From contig JAJFHW010000185.1 of NCBI GenBank assembly GCA_021775385.1, forward strand, positions 1-7,037: a DNA stretch of 7,037 nucleotides. The letters run 5' to 3'. The first letter of the stretch is position 1, and the number at the start of each line of letters is the position of its first letter. Made by a program: the position numbers and the translations under genes. The notes beneath the pieces are model-generated. The model did no database searches and had not been told where the DNA came from. It saw only the letters and a program-made list of their open reading frames with translations. This document shows, piece by piece, positions 1 to 6,619 of the stretch. Source of the DNA: Hyphomicrobiales bacterium. Its GTDB lineage: Bacteria; Pseudomonadota; Alphaproteobacteria; Rhizobiales; HXMU1428-3.

Positions 1-108
1 TTCCACAGATACAATCAATTTATATCCTGATATCTGACTAAAATGATTTTTATACTTAAAGAACAACCCCTCAACAAAAATACATTTTAACTAAGTACTT
101 TTAAATAC

Positions 109-258
109 TAAAAATTATTGATCCTCCTTTAAAAGAAGAAAAATAACACAACTAAACAGTAACATAATTGCCGCACCGAATCACTAAATCTTTTCACCAG
201 AACGCAAATTAAATGTGCAATAAATATTGACACAAAAGAGGGCGTAAAAATTATTGAT
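109..258. repeat. Pair of 14-bp direct repeats in AT-rich leader
   Basis: The 14-mer TAAAAATTATTGAT occurs exactly at 109-122 and again at 245-258. The second copy supplies the left half of the FNR-type box at 254-267; the first lacks the right half-site. The rest of positions 1-253 is AT-rich, with stop codons in every frame and no supportable gene. A consensus-like -35 hexamer TTGACA lies at 227-232, but only poor -10 candidates lie 16-19 bases downstream. Chance repetition is possible at this base composition. Confidence 0.35.
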
Positions 259-267
259 AAAAATCAA
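254..267. promoter_or_regulatory. Perfect FNR/FixK-type binding site
   Basis: The sequence TTGATAAAAATCAA matches the FNR/FixK consensus TTGAT-N4-ATCAA at all ten defined positions. In alphaproteobacteria these sites are bound by FnrL/FixK-type regulators that respond to low oxygen. The centre is at 260.5, about 116 bases before the Hpt start codon. Possible -10 elements downstream are TATTGA (311-316), which would put the site near -61, and TATACT (300-305), which would put it near -51. The first spacing suits class I activation. An alternative reading, using the TTGACA at 227-232 as -35, would make the site a repressor site. The promoter assignment is inference; the site itself is seen directly. 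Confidence 0.7.
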
Positions 268-363
268 TGTCGTTTAATAACTTGTAACCCCTTCTCATTT
301 ATACTGATTGTATTGAAGTTTTTTGCGGGCAACATGCTCAACCAAGGGTTGTACGCATCAATT

Positions 364-369
364 AAAGGG
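364..369 (+). promoter_or_regulatory. Ribosome binding site fixing the Hpt start
   Basis: AAAGGG lies seven bases before the ATG at 377. The same frame is open upstream to a TTG at 323, but that TTG has no Shine-Dalgarno sequence and the 18 extra residues do not resemble an Hpt N-terminus. The ATG at 377 is therefore preferred. Confidence 0.6.
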
Positions 370-376
370 CAAGATT

Positions 377-781
377 ATGAATTCGGTCGCAAGTCAAAGT
401 TTCTCAAACGATATTATGGATCAATTTGACAATGAGGAAAGGCAAGTGCCTCACTCCTCAAAACCAATTGATTTGGTGCACCTGTCACGCCAAACATTTG
501 GCAGTAAAGAATTAGAAAATGAAGTCCTGGGATTATTTGTTAGCCATTCCAGGCAATGTTTGGAACGTCTCAAATCTGCTGAAACAAGCAAAGAATGGCA
601 AGACGTATTACATACCATTAAAGGTTCAGCAAGAGCTATAGGCGCATGGAAAACAGCAGATGTGGCTGAGAGCTATGAGCAAAAGGGTGATGAATTAAGC
701 AGGACTGAAAAAACAACTGCGCTAAATGACATTCAAAGTGAAATTAAAACCACAGTCTCATATATCGAAGGCCTCATTTGA
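377..781 (+). CDS. Hpt (histidine phosphotransfer) domain protein
   Basis: This is a 134-residue soluble protein, essentially a single Hpt domain. Hpt proteins carry a phosphoryl group on a histidine between receiver domains of hybrid kinases and response regulators. The motif H79-T-I-K-G-S-A-R-A-I-G-A (residues 79-90) matches the Hpt signature HxxKGxxxxxGA, with H79 the predicted phosphorylation site and K82/G83 the usual companions. The flanking segments (about 33-68 and 91-132) look helical, as expected for the four-helix bundle. Residues 1-30 are polar and probably disordered. No transmembrane segment, kinase or receiver domain is present, and no sensor kinase or regulator gene lies in the window, so its partners are encoded elsewhere. 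A perfect FNR/FixK site upstream suggests oxygen-linked expression. The start is ATG 377, chosen for its AAAGGG; TTG 323 is an alternative. Family assignment is firm, the pathway unknown. Confidence 0.88.
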   Translation: MNSVASQSFSNDIMDQFDNEERQVPHSSKPIDLVHLSRQTFGSKELENEVLGLFVSHSRQCLERLKSAETSKEWQDVLHTIKGSARAIGAWKTADVAESYEQKGDELSRTEKTTALNDIQSEIKTTVSYIEGLI

Positions 782-961
782 CAGTAGTTTCAAATTTTGG
801 AGACCTCTTGAGGCTCAAATCGTAGTGTCAGAAAATTCGATATAAAGTTGGTTGCGTAGAAACCTTAAGGTGAACAAGGCTGTTTCACTAAATTTGAAGC
901 TCAATTTGGCAAATAAACCTCAAATGCTAGCTAGTAGTTGTACCCGTATAAGTTAGTAAGG

Positions 962-975
962 TTGATATGGATTAA
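962..975. promoter_or_regulatory. Weak FNR/FixK-like site
   Basis: TTGATATGGATTAA matches TTGAT-N4-ATCAA at nine of ten defined positions (T for C in the right arm). It lies about 360 bases before the ferredoxin start, far for direct control unless the transcript begins near here. In AT-rich DNA a one-mismatch match could arise by chance. Confidence 0.2.
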
Positions 976-1154
976 AATCACTTTTTTAAAGATACTCTGT
1001 TCTTTAAAACATCATCCCAAATAACCTCTAACCTTTAAAAATAATTTCACCAGAATGGCCCTGAAGCACAGGTCAAAGGGTTAACAAACTCAAATATCCC
1101 CCCTTACAAGCAATTCAGACTGGAAACTGAAAGCTAATTGCATTATAGGAAGGC

Positions 1155-1217
1155 CTGGTAATAGTGCAGCTTTTTAAATATTTCAAACAACTGGTAATTT
1201 TAAAAAGGCAGCTTAAA
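1155..1217. repeat. Interleaved direct and inverted repeats upstream of ferredoxin
   Basis: CTGGTAAT occurs at 1155-1162 and 1191-1198, and GCAGCTT at 1166-1172 and 1208-1214, so two diverged copies of a roughly 25-base unit lie side by side. Overlaid on these is a perfect 9-bp inverted repeat, CTTTTTAAA (1170-1178) and TTTAAAAAG (1199-1207), with a 20-base spacer. It may be a degenerate tandem duplication or a regulator-binding region. The gene itself starts 114 bases further on. Confidence 0.4.
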
Positions 1218-1273
1218 TGAATTAATAATTCACTTATTGCATCAGCTATCAAACAAAAGACTGCGCGACTTAA

Positions 1274-1651
<378 letters not shown>

Positions 1652-1681
1652 ACTATTTTGTCAATCACACTAAATTTTAAA

Positions 1682-2775
<1,094 letters not shown>

Positions 2776-2796
2776 TTAATTGTCAAATCTTATAAT

Positions 2797-2830
2797 AAAA
2801 ACCCCGGAGCCAATGCACTGGGGTTTTTTT
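2797..2830. terminator. Bidirectional rho-independent terminator
   Basis: AAAAACCCC (2797-2805) pairs with GGGGTTTTT (2820-2828), with partial extra pairing inside the 14-base loop, and T-residues run from 2824 to 2830. Read on the minus strand, the A-run at 2797-2801 gives a T-run as well. It therefore can end both the ferredoxin reductase transcript (stop 2775) and the convergent DUF1428 transcript (stop 2850). Confidence 0.92.
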
Positions 2831-2849
2831 ATTGCTGGCTAGCAGGCGT

Positions 2850-3218
2850 TTATTTGAGATCCACCACCGTTTGAAAACTGCCCAAAATCATCCGCTCCCC
2901 ATCAAAAGGCATAGGGTTCTTGTCCTGGTCATACAAGTTATCCTCTTTCATTTCATCCATCATAGCTTTCATGCTCGCATCGCGGGTCGCTTTATCAGGC
3001 CATTCCACCCAAGACAAAACAATCGTCTCATCTTTATCGGCCAGAACAGCCTTGTAAAAATCCGTCTGCTCACCGTGCGGCACATCATCTCCCCAGCTCT
3101 CGATCACCCGCGTCGCACCATGTTTAATGAAAATAGGATCAATCTCCTTAGCATAGTTTACGAACTTCTCCTTATTGGCAGTCGGCACAGCCAGAATATA
3201 TCCATCAATATAACTCAT
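2850..3218 (-). CDS. DUF1428 (YbaA-like) protein
   Basis: This is a 122-residue soluble protein that aligns from memory with Escherichia coli YbaA and the DUF1428 family. These are small alpha/beta-barrel dimers whose function has not been established. Matching segments, counted from ATG 3218, are the N-terminal YIDGYILAVP, the central HGATRVIESWGDDVPHGEQTDF, and the C-terminal PMPFDGERMILGSF, all in family order and spacing. No signal peptide or membrane segment is present. The gene is monocistronic and convergent with the ferredoxin reductase; its upstream side abuts the pseudogene region. TTG 3224 would add two residues but lies only four bases from the Shine-Dalgarno sequence, so ATG 3218 is chosen. 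Family assignment is firm; no function is proposed. Confidence 0.9.
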   Translation of the reverse strand: MSYIDGYILAVPTANKEKFVNYAKEIDPIFIKHGATRVIESWGDDVPHGEQTDFYKAVLADKDETIVLSWVEWPDKATRDASMKAMMDEMKEDNLYDQDKNPMPFDGERMILGSFQTVVDLK

Positions 3219-3228
3219 CACCAAAGAT

Positions 3229-3235
3229 CCCTTTT
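3229..3235 (-). promoter_or_regulatory. Ribosome binding site fixing the DUF1428 start
   Basis: On the minus strand AAAAGGG lies ten bases before ATG 3218 and four bases before TTG 3224. The spacing and codon choice favour the ATG, which also matches the usual M-x-YIDG start of the family. Confidence 0.55.
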
Positions 3236-3291
3236 AAAATAACAACAAACTCAATCACACAACACGAGTTTAAAACAAATAAGAGGCATGG

Positions 3292-3399
3292 TCACTCCTT
3301 ATAAAGCCAATCATATTGCCGAAGTAGAAGCGAAGAGGGCAGCATTTTCAATCCACCATTGCGGATTTTCACCAGGCGGCCGGCTGCATGATAAAATTG
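3292..3399 (-). pseudogene. 3'-end relic of a second FAD monooxygenase
   Basis: Read on the minus strand this encodes the last 35 residues of a flavin monooxygenase and a TGA stop (3292-3294). It aligns without gaps to residues 354-388 of the intact monooxygenase at 5360-6526: 32 of 35 residues are identical by my count (F for I355, V for A363, E for G388). The DNA is only about 83% identical over roughly 104 bases, and most changes are synonymous. The source was therefore a separate, diverged and long-functional gene, not a fresh copy of the neighbour. Homology stops at about 3399 and a stop codon (TAA, 3403-3405) follows upstream; about 350 N-terminal codons are missing. The break coincides with the start of the transketolase-like relic. 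There is no sign that this fragment is expressed. Confidence 0.88.
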
Positions 3400-4147
3400 G
3401 ACTTATTCACCAAAAGGTCAGCATTTAGAACTCGGGATAGCTGAATCTAACCTATTTCTTATGTTATCAGCATTAGACCTCTCTCATTCAATTAATAGAG
3501 AACGACTATTGCCGATTGGCACAGTATACGATCCGTTTATATACCGTGCAGCTGACCAGTTAAATTATGCCTGCTATCAGGATGCTCGCTTTATGTTGGT
3601 TGCAACTCCTTCAGGGATAACACTTGCACCTGAAGGTGGAGCTCAACGATCGATTAGAACACCTTTGGTAGGTATGGCTCAAGATGGGCTTGCCTCATTT
3701 GAACCTGGGTTTATTGATGAACTTGCAGTCATCATGCAGTTTGGTATTGAGTATATGCAACGTGATTGTGAAATAGGCATTAAGAACCAGTCTTGGCAAA
3801 GGGATCAAAGTGGTGGTTCGGTATACTTGCGCTTATCAACTCGTCAGCTAGAACAACCCCAATGGTACATGTCAGAAGCACTTCAAAATGACATAATTGA
3901 GGGAACTTATTGGATGCGTAAACCTGGGCCAAATGCCGAAGTAGTTGTTACGTATACTGGCTCAATAGCTCCAGAAGCCATAGAAGCTGTTGGGAGAATA
4001 TAGGAGAAATATTGGTTTGTTTGCAATCGCTTCAGCTGATTGTCTCAATGCCGGTTGGACTGCTGTAAACCATACGCACGAAAAAGCAATGTTTACATTC
4101 AATCACATATTGAAAAACAATTAGAAAAACTTCCCAATCTGACACCC
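3395..4147 (+). pseudogene. Truncated, frameshifted transketolase/PDH-E1-like relic
   Basis: This is a fragment of a thiamine-diphosphate enzyme of the transketolase/AceE-like family. Homology begins before any start codon: from about 3398 the frame reads SPKGQHLELGIAESNLF, with G-I-A-E at 3434-3445 matching the catalytic-glutamate motif of the pyrimidine domain. The pieces GTVYDPFI, LAPEGGAQRSI, QPQWYMSEAL and APEAIEAVGRI follow in order. The frame hits TAG at 4001-4003, yet family-like sequence resumes one base over (ENIGL-like, then FAIASADCLNAGWTAVN, to about 4084). It then returns to the first frame at the A-run 4081-4085 (SHIEKQLEKLPNLTP, 4103-4147). The N-terminal part with the diphosphate-binding domain and the last C-terminal residues are gone. 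The frame from ATG 3461 to 4003 (180 codons) is not an intact gene. Family naming is from remembered relatives. Confidence 0.82.
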
Positions 4148-4163
4148 CGTACCTGATCCGGGG
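4145..4163. repeat. GC-rich palindrome, REP-like
   Basis: CCCCG (4145-4149) and CGGGG (4159-4163) flank TACCTGATC. The form CACCCCG-n-CTTGATC-CGGGG resembles short palindromic elements scattered between genes of many alphaproteobacteria. It stands out in AT-rich surroundings and lies exactly where the transketolase-like homology ends, so its insertion may have replaced the missing C-terminus. No T-run follows, so it is not a standard terminator. Only one copy is in this window. Confidence 0.45.
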
Positions 4164-4331
4164 AGCACTCTTTCCAAATGTAATATTGCAACTATTTTTT
4201 ACTCATGATGTCGTTGTTCTGGAAATTCAGTCCTAGATGTATAAGTGTAAAGTTAAAAGAGACTGATCTTGTTCCTAAGCAGAGTATAGAAGAAGAAAAA
4301 TGTTTTTTTGCAATATCTCCATCATTTTTTC

Positions 4332-4349
4332 TTGTGTTATAGATCACAA
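4332..4349. promoter_or_regulatory. CRP/FNR-superfamily-like palindrome
   Basis: TTGTGTTATAGATCACAA has arms TTGTGT and TCACAA that pair at five of six positions around a six-base spacer. It resembles the CRP consensus TGTGA-N6-TCACA with one mismatch. Its centre is about 101 bases upstream of the start expected from the promoter at 4407-4435, which is far but not impossible for activation. The regulator is unknown; this is a candidate only. Confidence 0.4.
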
Positions 4350-4356
4350 AACAATC

Positions 4357-4404
4357 ACGTCTTCAAAGTTAAGCCAGCACCTTCACAATAAATTGAAGAG
4401 ACGT
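4357..4404. repeat. Long imperfect inverted repeat before redox fusion gene
   Basis: ACGTCTTCAA (4357-4366) pairs with TTGAAG-AG-ACGT (4393-4404), ten base pairs with a two-base AG bulge and a 26-base spacer. A nested repeat CTTCA (4381-4385) / TGAAG (4394-4398) offers an alternative fold. It ends just upstream of the possible -35 at 4407, a suitable place for an operator, although DNA-binding and RNA roles cannot be told apart. Confidence 0.4.
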
Positions 4405-4406
4405 AA

Positions 4407-4435
4407 TTGGGTTTCCAGGAGTGGTTCTGTATATT
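4407..4435 (+). promoter_or_regulatory. Possible promoter of redox fusion gene
   Basis: TTGGGT (4407-4412), a 17-base spacer and TATATT (4430-4435) form an acceptable housekeeping promoter. Transcription would start near 4442, leaving a leader of about 26 bases that includes the ribosome binding site. The -35 match is moderate. Confidence 0.4.
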
Positions 4436-4467
4436 CATTTTTAAAATAAGGTACTCGGAGAAATACT

Positions 4468-5097
4468 ATGGAAACCAAATCTGTTGAACTTATCCTTTAT
4501 CGTTGGGCCGGATCATGGGGCCCATTTAAAGTTAACATTCCTTGTGGAGAATGCGCCCTCACTGTCGATGTAATCAAAGATACCTTAGAAACAGAACTCA
4601 AAGGCATAACCGTTAATTTGGTAATTAGGGATTGGTTGTCTGAGTGGTGGAAACCATTGTTCAAAGGAGGCTGGCATGCTCCTATTGTTATCGTTGGTGA
4701 TAAAATTGTCAGTCAAGGACATGCTCTCAATCGCGGTGTTTTAACAGAGGCAATAATTGAAGAACATGTAAAACTAAATGGGATTACCGGAAATCATATT
4801 TTTGGTAAAGAAACATGCCCTCATTGTGTAAGAGCAAAAGGTTATCTACAAGATGCCAAGATCGAATACAATTATCATGATGTTGTAAAAAATCCACGAG
4901 CTCTATATGAGATGCTCGGCAGAGTGAAGCCAATCGTCGGACCAAAAACTCCGGTCACAGTACCTCAAATTTGGTTTGATGGTAATTATGTTGGTGGTGC
5001 TGATCAACTTGGAAAACTCTTAAATCGCCAAATTGAAGTAAATCCAGAACGCGGTCAAAATTCTCTCACGGCAACACCAGCAAAACTTTCCGTGTAA
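4468..5097 (+). CDS. Thioredoxin-fold and glutaredoxin fusion protein
   Basis: This 209-residue soluble protein appears to be a thiol-disulfide oxidoreductase with two redox sites. The C-terminal domain (about 108-186) is a glutaredoxin: active site C117-P-H-C120, cis-proline segment T164-V-P166-Q, and the glutathione-binding G-G-A-D at 176-179. The N-terminal domain (about 5-103) fits a thioredoxin fold. It has strand VELILYRW, then C26-G-E-C29 at the start of a helix, strand VNLVIRDW (49-56), a likely cis-proline at P72 (HAPIVIV) and a final helix from 92. The first domain is assigned by pattern only, and I do not recognise a named family for it. Residues 187-209 look disordered. There is no signal peptide. 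The gene stands alone between the pseudogene region and a hairpin terminator, convergent with the monooxygenase. Substrates are unknown; redox relay between the two sites is inference. Confidence 0.8.
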   Translation: METKSVELILYRWAGSWGPFKVNIPCGECALTVDVIKDTLETELKGITVNLVIRDWLSEWWKPLFKGGWHAPIVIVGDKIVSQGHALNRGVLTEAIIEEHVKLNGITGNHIFGKETCPHCVRAKGYLQDAKIEYNYHDVVKNPRALYEMLGRVKPIVGPKTPVTVPQIWFDGNYVGGADQLGKLLNRQIEVNPERGQNSLTATPAKLSV

Positions 5098-5168
5098 TCT
5101 AAAAAATAGAAATTTAAAATATGTAATTATTATCTAAATTTCATTTGAGAGTTGCATTCACAAAATTT

Positions 5169-5208
5169 ATATTACGGTTCTTTAGTGAGCCGTAATATTA
5201 CTTGTTTT
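5169..5208 (+). terminator. Hairpin terminator after redox fusion gene
   Basis: ATATTACGGTTC (5169-5180) and GAGCCGTAATAT (5187-5198) form a 12-bp stem with one G-U pair and a six-base loop. A T-rich tail (TTACTTGTTTT) follows. It lies 71 bases past the stop at 5097 and can also act on transcripts arriving from the convergent monooxygenase. Confidence 0.75.
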
Positions 5209-5302
5209 AAAATTTCATGATTTTAATTAAACAACTGCTTTTGGCAAAAAATAGACTTATCCCACAGAGGTAAATAAAGAGCTCAATAGAGTTCCCACTA
5301 AA

Positions 5303-5321
5303 TTGTTCATGCAATGAACAA
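5303..5321. promoter_or_regulatory. Perfect 8-bp-arm palindrome
   Basis: TTGTTCAT-GCA-ATGAACAA is a perfect inverted repeat with a three-base centre, 39 bases beyond the monooxygenase stop. No T-run follows on either strand, so it is a poor terminator by itself. Its shape fits a dimeric-regulator operator or a 3'-end stem-loop of the monooxygenase transcript. No gene start lies beside it, which weakens the operator reading. Confidence 0.45.
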
Positions 5322-5359
5322 GCAGTTATCCAATTAATCTCAAGTAGGAGCAAGCTTCC

Positions 5360-6526
5360 TTACCCCTTATAAAGCCAGTCATATTGACGAAGCAGAAGAG
5401 AAGAGGGGAGCATTTTCAAACCACCGTTTCGGATCTTCGCCAAACGTCCTGCGGCATGATAAATTTGAGCCTGATAAATGGATTTCGAGAGCACTCGCTG
5501 GCACCGACGAAAACGTTTGGCTTTAAAACTCTCGAATGCGGTCGTGTGTTCATCTTTGGTGTCGCTAATTAAAGCGGCCAGGCAAGCTGCATCCTCAATG
5601 GCCATCGCAGCACCTTGTGCTAAAAACGGCACAATAGCATGAGCCGCATCGCCGAGTAATACAGCGCGCCCTTTGCTCCAGTTGTTAAACGGGTTCAATA
5701 TCATCAATGGCCATGCTGTCCAGTTGGACACATCCATAACAGCTTGCCTAAGCTGCCCGTTAAATGGTCGGAGCTCTTCATACAAAGCTTCTTTGGGTGT
5801 GTCATCAGACCAAGTCTTATCAAGGGCTTTGCCTTTGGTAACTGCAACCAGGTTGATTTTCTCACCACCACAAACACGGTAATGAACCAAGTGGCTATTT
5901 GGTCCAAGCCAGGCATGAACATTGGCTGACGTGAAAAGCGAAGGCGCATCAGACGCTTCCACCAGAGCGCGCCAGGCCATAAATCCACTTTGTTTAGGTT
6001 TTTGCTCAGGGGCAAACATATGCCGCACCCGAGACCAAACACCATCAGCCCCAATCAATAGCTGGCCTTGGTAACTTGAGCCATCGGTCATTTCTGCTGT
6101 TATATGATGAGCGTTTTGCGAGTAAGTTATAAATTTTTTATTACATACAAGCTCCACGCACTCATAAGCTTCAAGCGCATCGAGTAAAATGGATTGCAAG
6201 TCTTGTCTTGCAATAACAAGGTAAGGAGCTTTGTAACGCTCTTGCGCATTTTGCCCTAAGTGAATTTCATTGAGGGTTTGTTTGCTAACCGCATCACCGA
6301 TCATGATTTTAGGAGGAGCACACGCGGCAATTGAAAGCACTGTTCCAAGGCCTAACGCTTCAAGTCGTCTCACGGCATTGGGGCTTAGTTGGAGCCCGGC
6401 ACCGACTTCACTAAATTCAGCGGCTTGTTCAAAAACCTGACAGGCAATGTTTCTTTTGGCGAGTTCGAGCGCAAGTGAAAGCCCACCTATGCCACCACCT
6501 ACTATAAGAATGGGGGATGTCGCCAT
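5360..6526 (-). CDS. FAD-dependent aromatic-ring monooxygenase-like protein
   Basis: This 388-residue class A flavoprotein monooxygenase belongs to the salicylate-hydroxylase/UbiH-like group, which uses NAD(P)H and O2 to hydroxylate aromatic or similar rings. Motifs in order are the FAD dinucleotide-binding G10-G-G-I-G-G15 at the N-terminus, the conserved R107-Q-D-L of the group, the DG motif G159-A-D-G-V-W-S-R-V-R168, and the GD motif G292-D-A-A-H-A-I-V-P300 followed by QGAAMAIEDA (304-313). The length is normal and no membrane segment is evident. ATG 6526 has AGGAG seven bases upstream. The zinc-finger gene precedes it on the same strand by 93 bases, so the two may be co-transcribed. A closely related 35-codon relic lies at 3292-3399. 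The exact substrate cannot be read from sequence; a role in aromatic breakdown or in a quinone-related pathway is equally possible. Confidence 0.9.
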   Translation of the reverse strand: MATSPILIVGGGIGGLSLALELAKRNIACQVFEQAAEFSEVGAGLQLSPNAVRRLEALGLGTVLSIAACAPPKIMIGDAVSKQTLNEIHLGQNAQERYKAPYLVIARQDLQSILLDALEAYECVELVCNKKFITYSQNAHHITAEMTDGSSYQGQLLIGADGVWSRVRHMFAPEQKPKQSGFMAWRALVEASDAPSLFTSANVHAWLGPNSHLVHYRVCGGEKINLVAVTKGKALDKTWSDDTPKEALYEELRPFNGQLRQAVMDVSNWTAWPLMILNPFNNWSKGRAVLLGDAAHAIVPFLAQGAAMAIEDAACLAALISDTKDEHTTAFESFKAKRFRRCQRVLSKSIYQAQIYHAAGRLAKIRNGGLKMLPSSLLLRQYDWLYKG

Positions 6527-6580
6527 GAAAACACTCCTGAGACATCATCTGCTTGCTAGCGAAAAAACTGATGAGATCGC

Positions 6581-6598
6581 CACACTTTTTCAAGTGTG
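6581..6598. other. Perfect hairpin between zinc-finger and monooxygenase genes
   Basis: CACACTT (6581-6587) and AAGTGTG (6592-6598) form a perfect 7-bp stem with a four-base loop. On the minus strand it lies 21 bases past the zinc-finger stop and 54 bases before the monooxygenase start. A run of six T residues appears on that strand only about 14 bases later (6562-6567), so it is an atypical terminator at best. It may attenuate read-through or stabilise the upstream message end. Confidence 0.5.
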
Positions 6599-6619
6599 AA
6601 CAAAGATTGTAATGTGAAA

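Larger units (their letters stand above)
4164..4467. other. Intergenic region upstream of the redox fusion gene
   Basis: There is no gene in these 304 bases. They hold a CRP-like site (4332-4349), a long inverted repeat (4357-4404), a possible promoter (4407-4435) and a good ribosome binding site, GGAG at 4457-4460, seven bases before ATG 4468. The part from 4164 to about 4330 shows nothing recognisable and is probably decayed former coding or insertion-derived sequence. Confidence 0.5.

Noticed and set aside
124..130. AAAGGAG on the minus strand, as the start signal of a leftward gene
   Set aside because: No ATG, GTG or TTG at proper distance opens a frame of useful length before the window edge.
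323..376. TTG start adding 18 residues to the Hpt protein
   Set aside because: There is no ribosome binding site before it, and the extra residues do not fit the family; ATG 377 has AAAGGG seven bases upstream.
795..820. Hairpin after the Hpt stop, as a terminator
   Set aside because: The stem is interrupted by bulges, the loop is too small and no T-run follows.
2832..3242. 136-codon open frame on the plus strand
   Set aside because: It is antisense to the DUF1428 gene, overlaps the terminator side, and has a histidine/arginine-rich composition typical of a shadow frame.
3251..3289. 12-codon minus-strand frame just after the monooxygenase relic's stop, with AAGGAG upstream
   Set aside because: The AAGGAG is simply the relic's last two codons, and the peptide is too short and resembles nothing known to me.
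3461..4003. 180-codon open frame with ATG, as an intact gene
   Set aside because: Homology to transketolase-like enzymes begins upstream of the ATG and continues past the stop in another frame, so this is the readable middle of a pseudogene.
5258..5338. DnaA-box-like sequences (TTATCCCACA, TTATCCAAT)
   Set aside because: Neither matches the TTATCCACA consensus without an insertion or several mismatches, and there is no cluster or origin gene.
5704..6054. 116-codon minus-strand frame and several short plus-strand frames within 5384-5929
   Set aside because: All are alternative frames of the monooxygenase gene, whose motifs are in the main frame.
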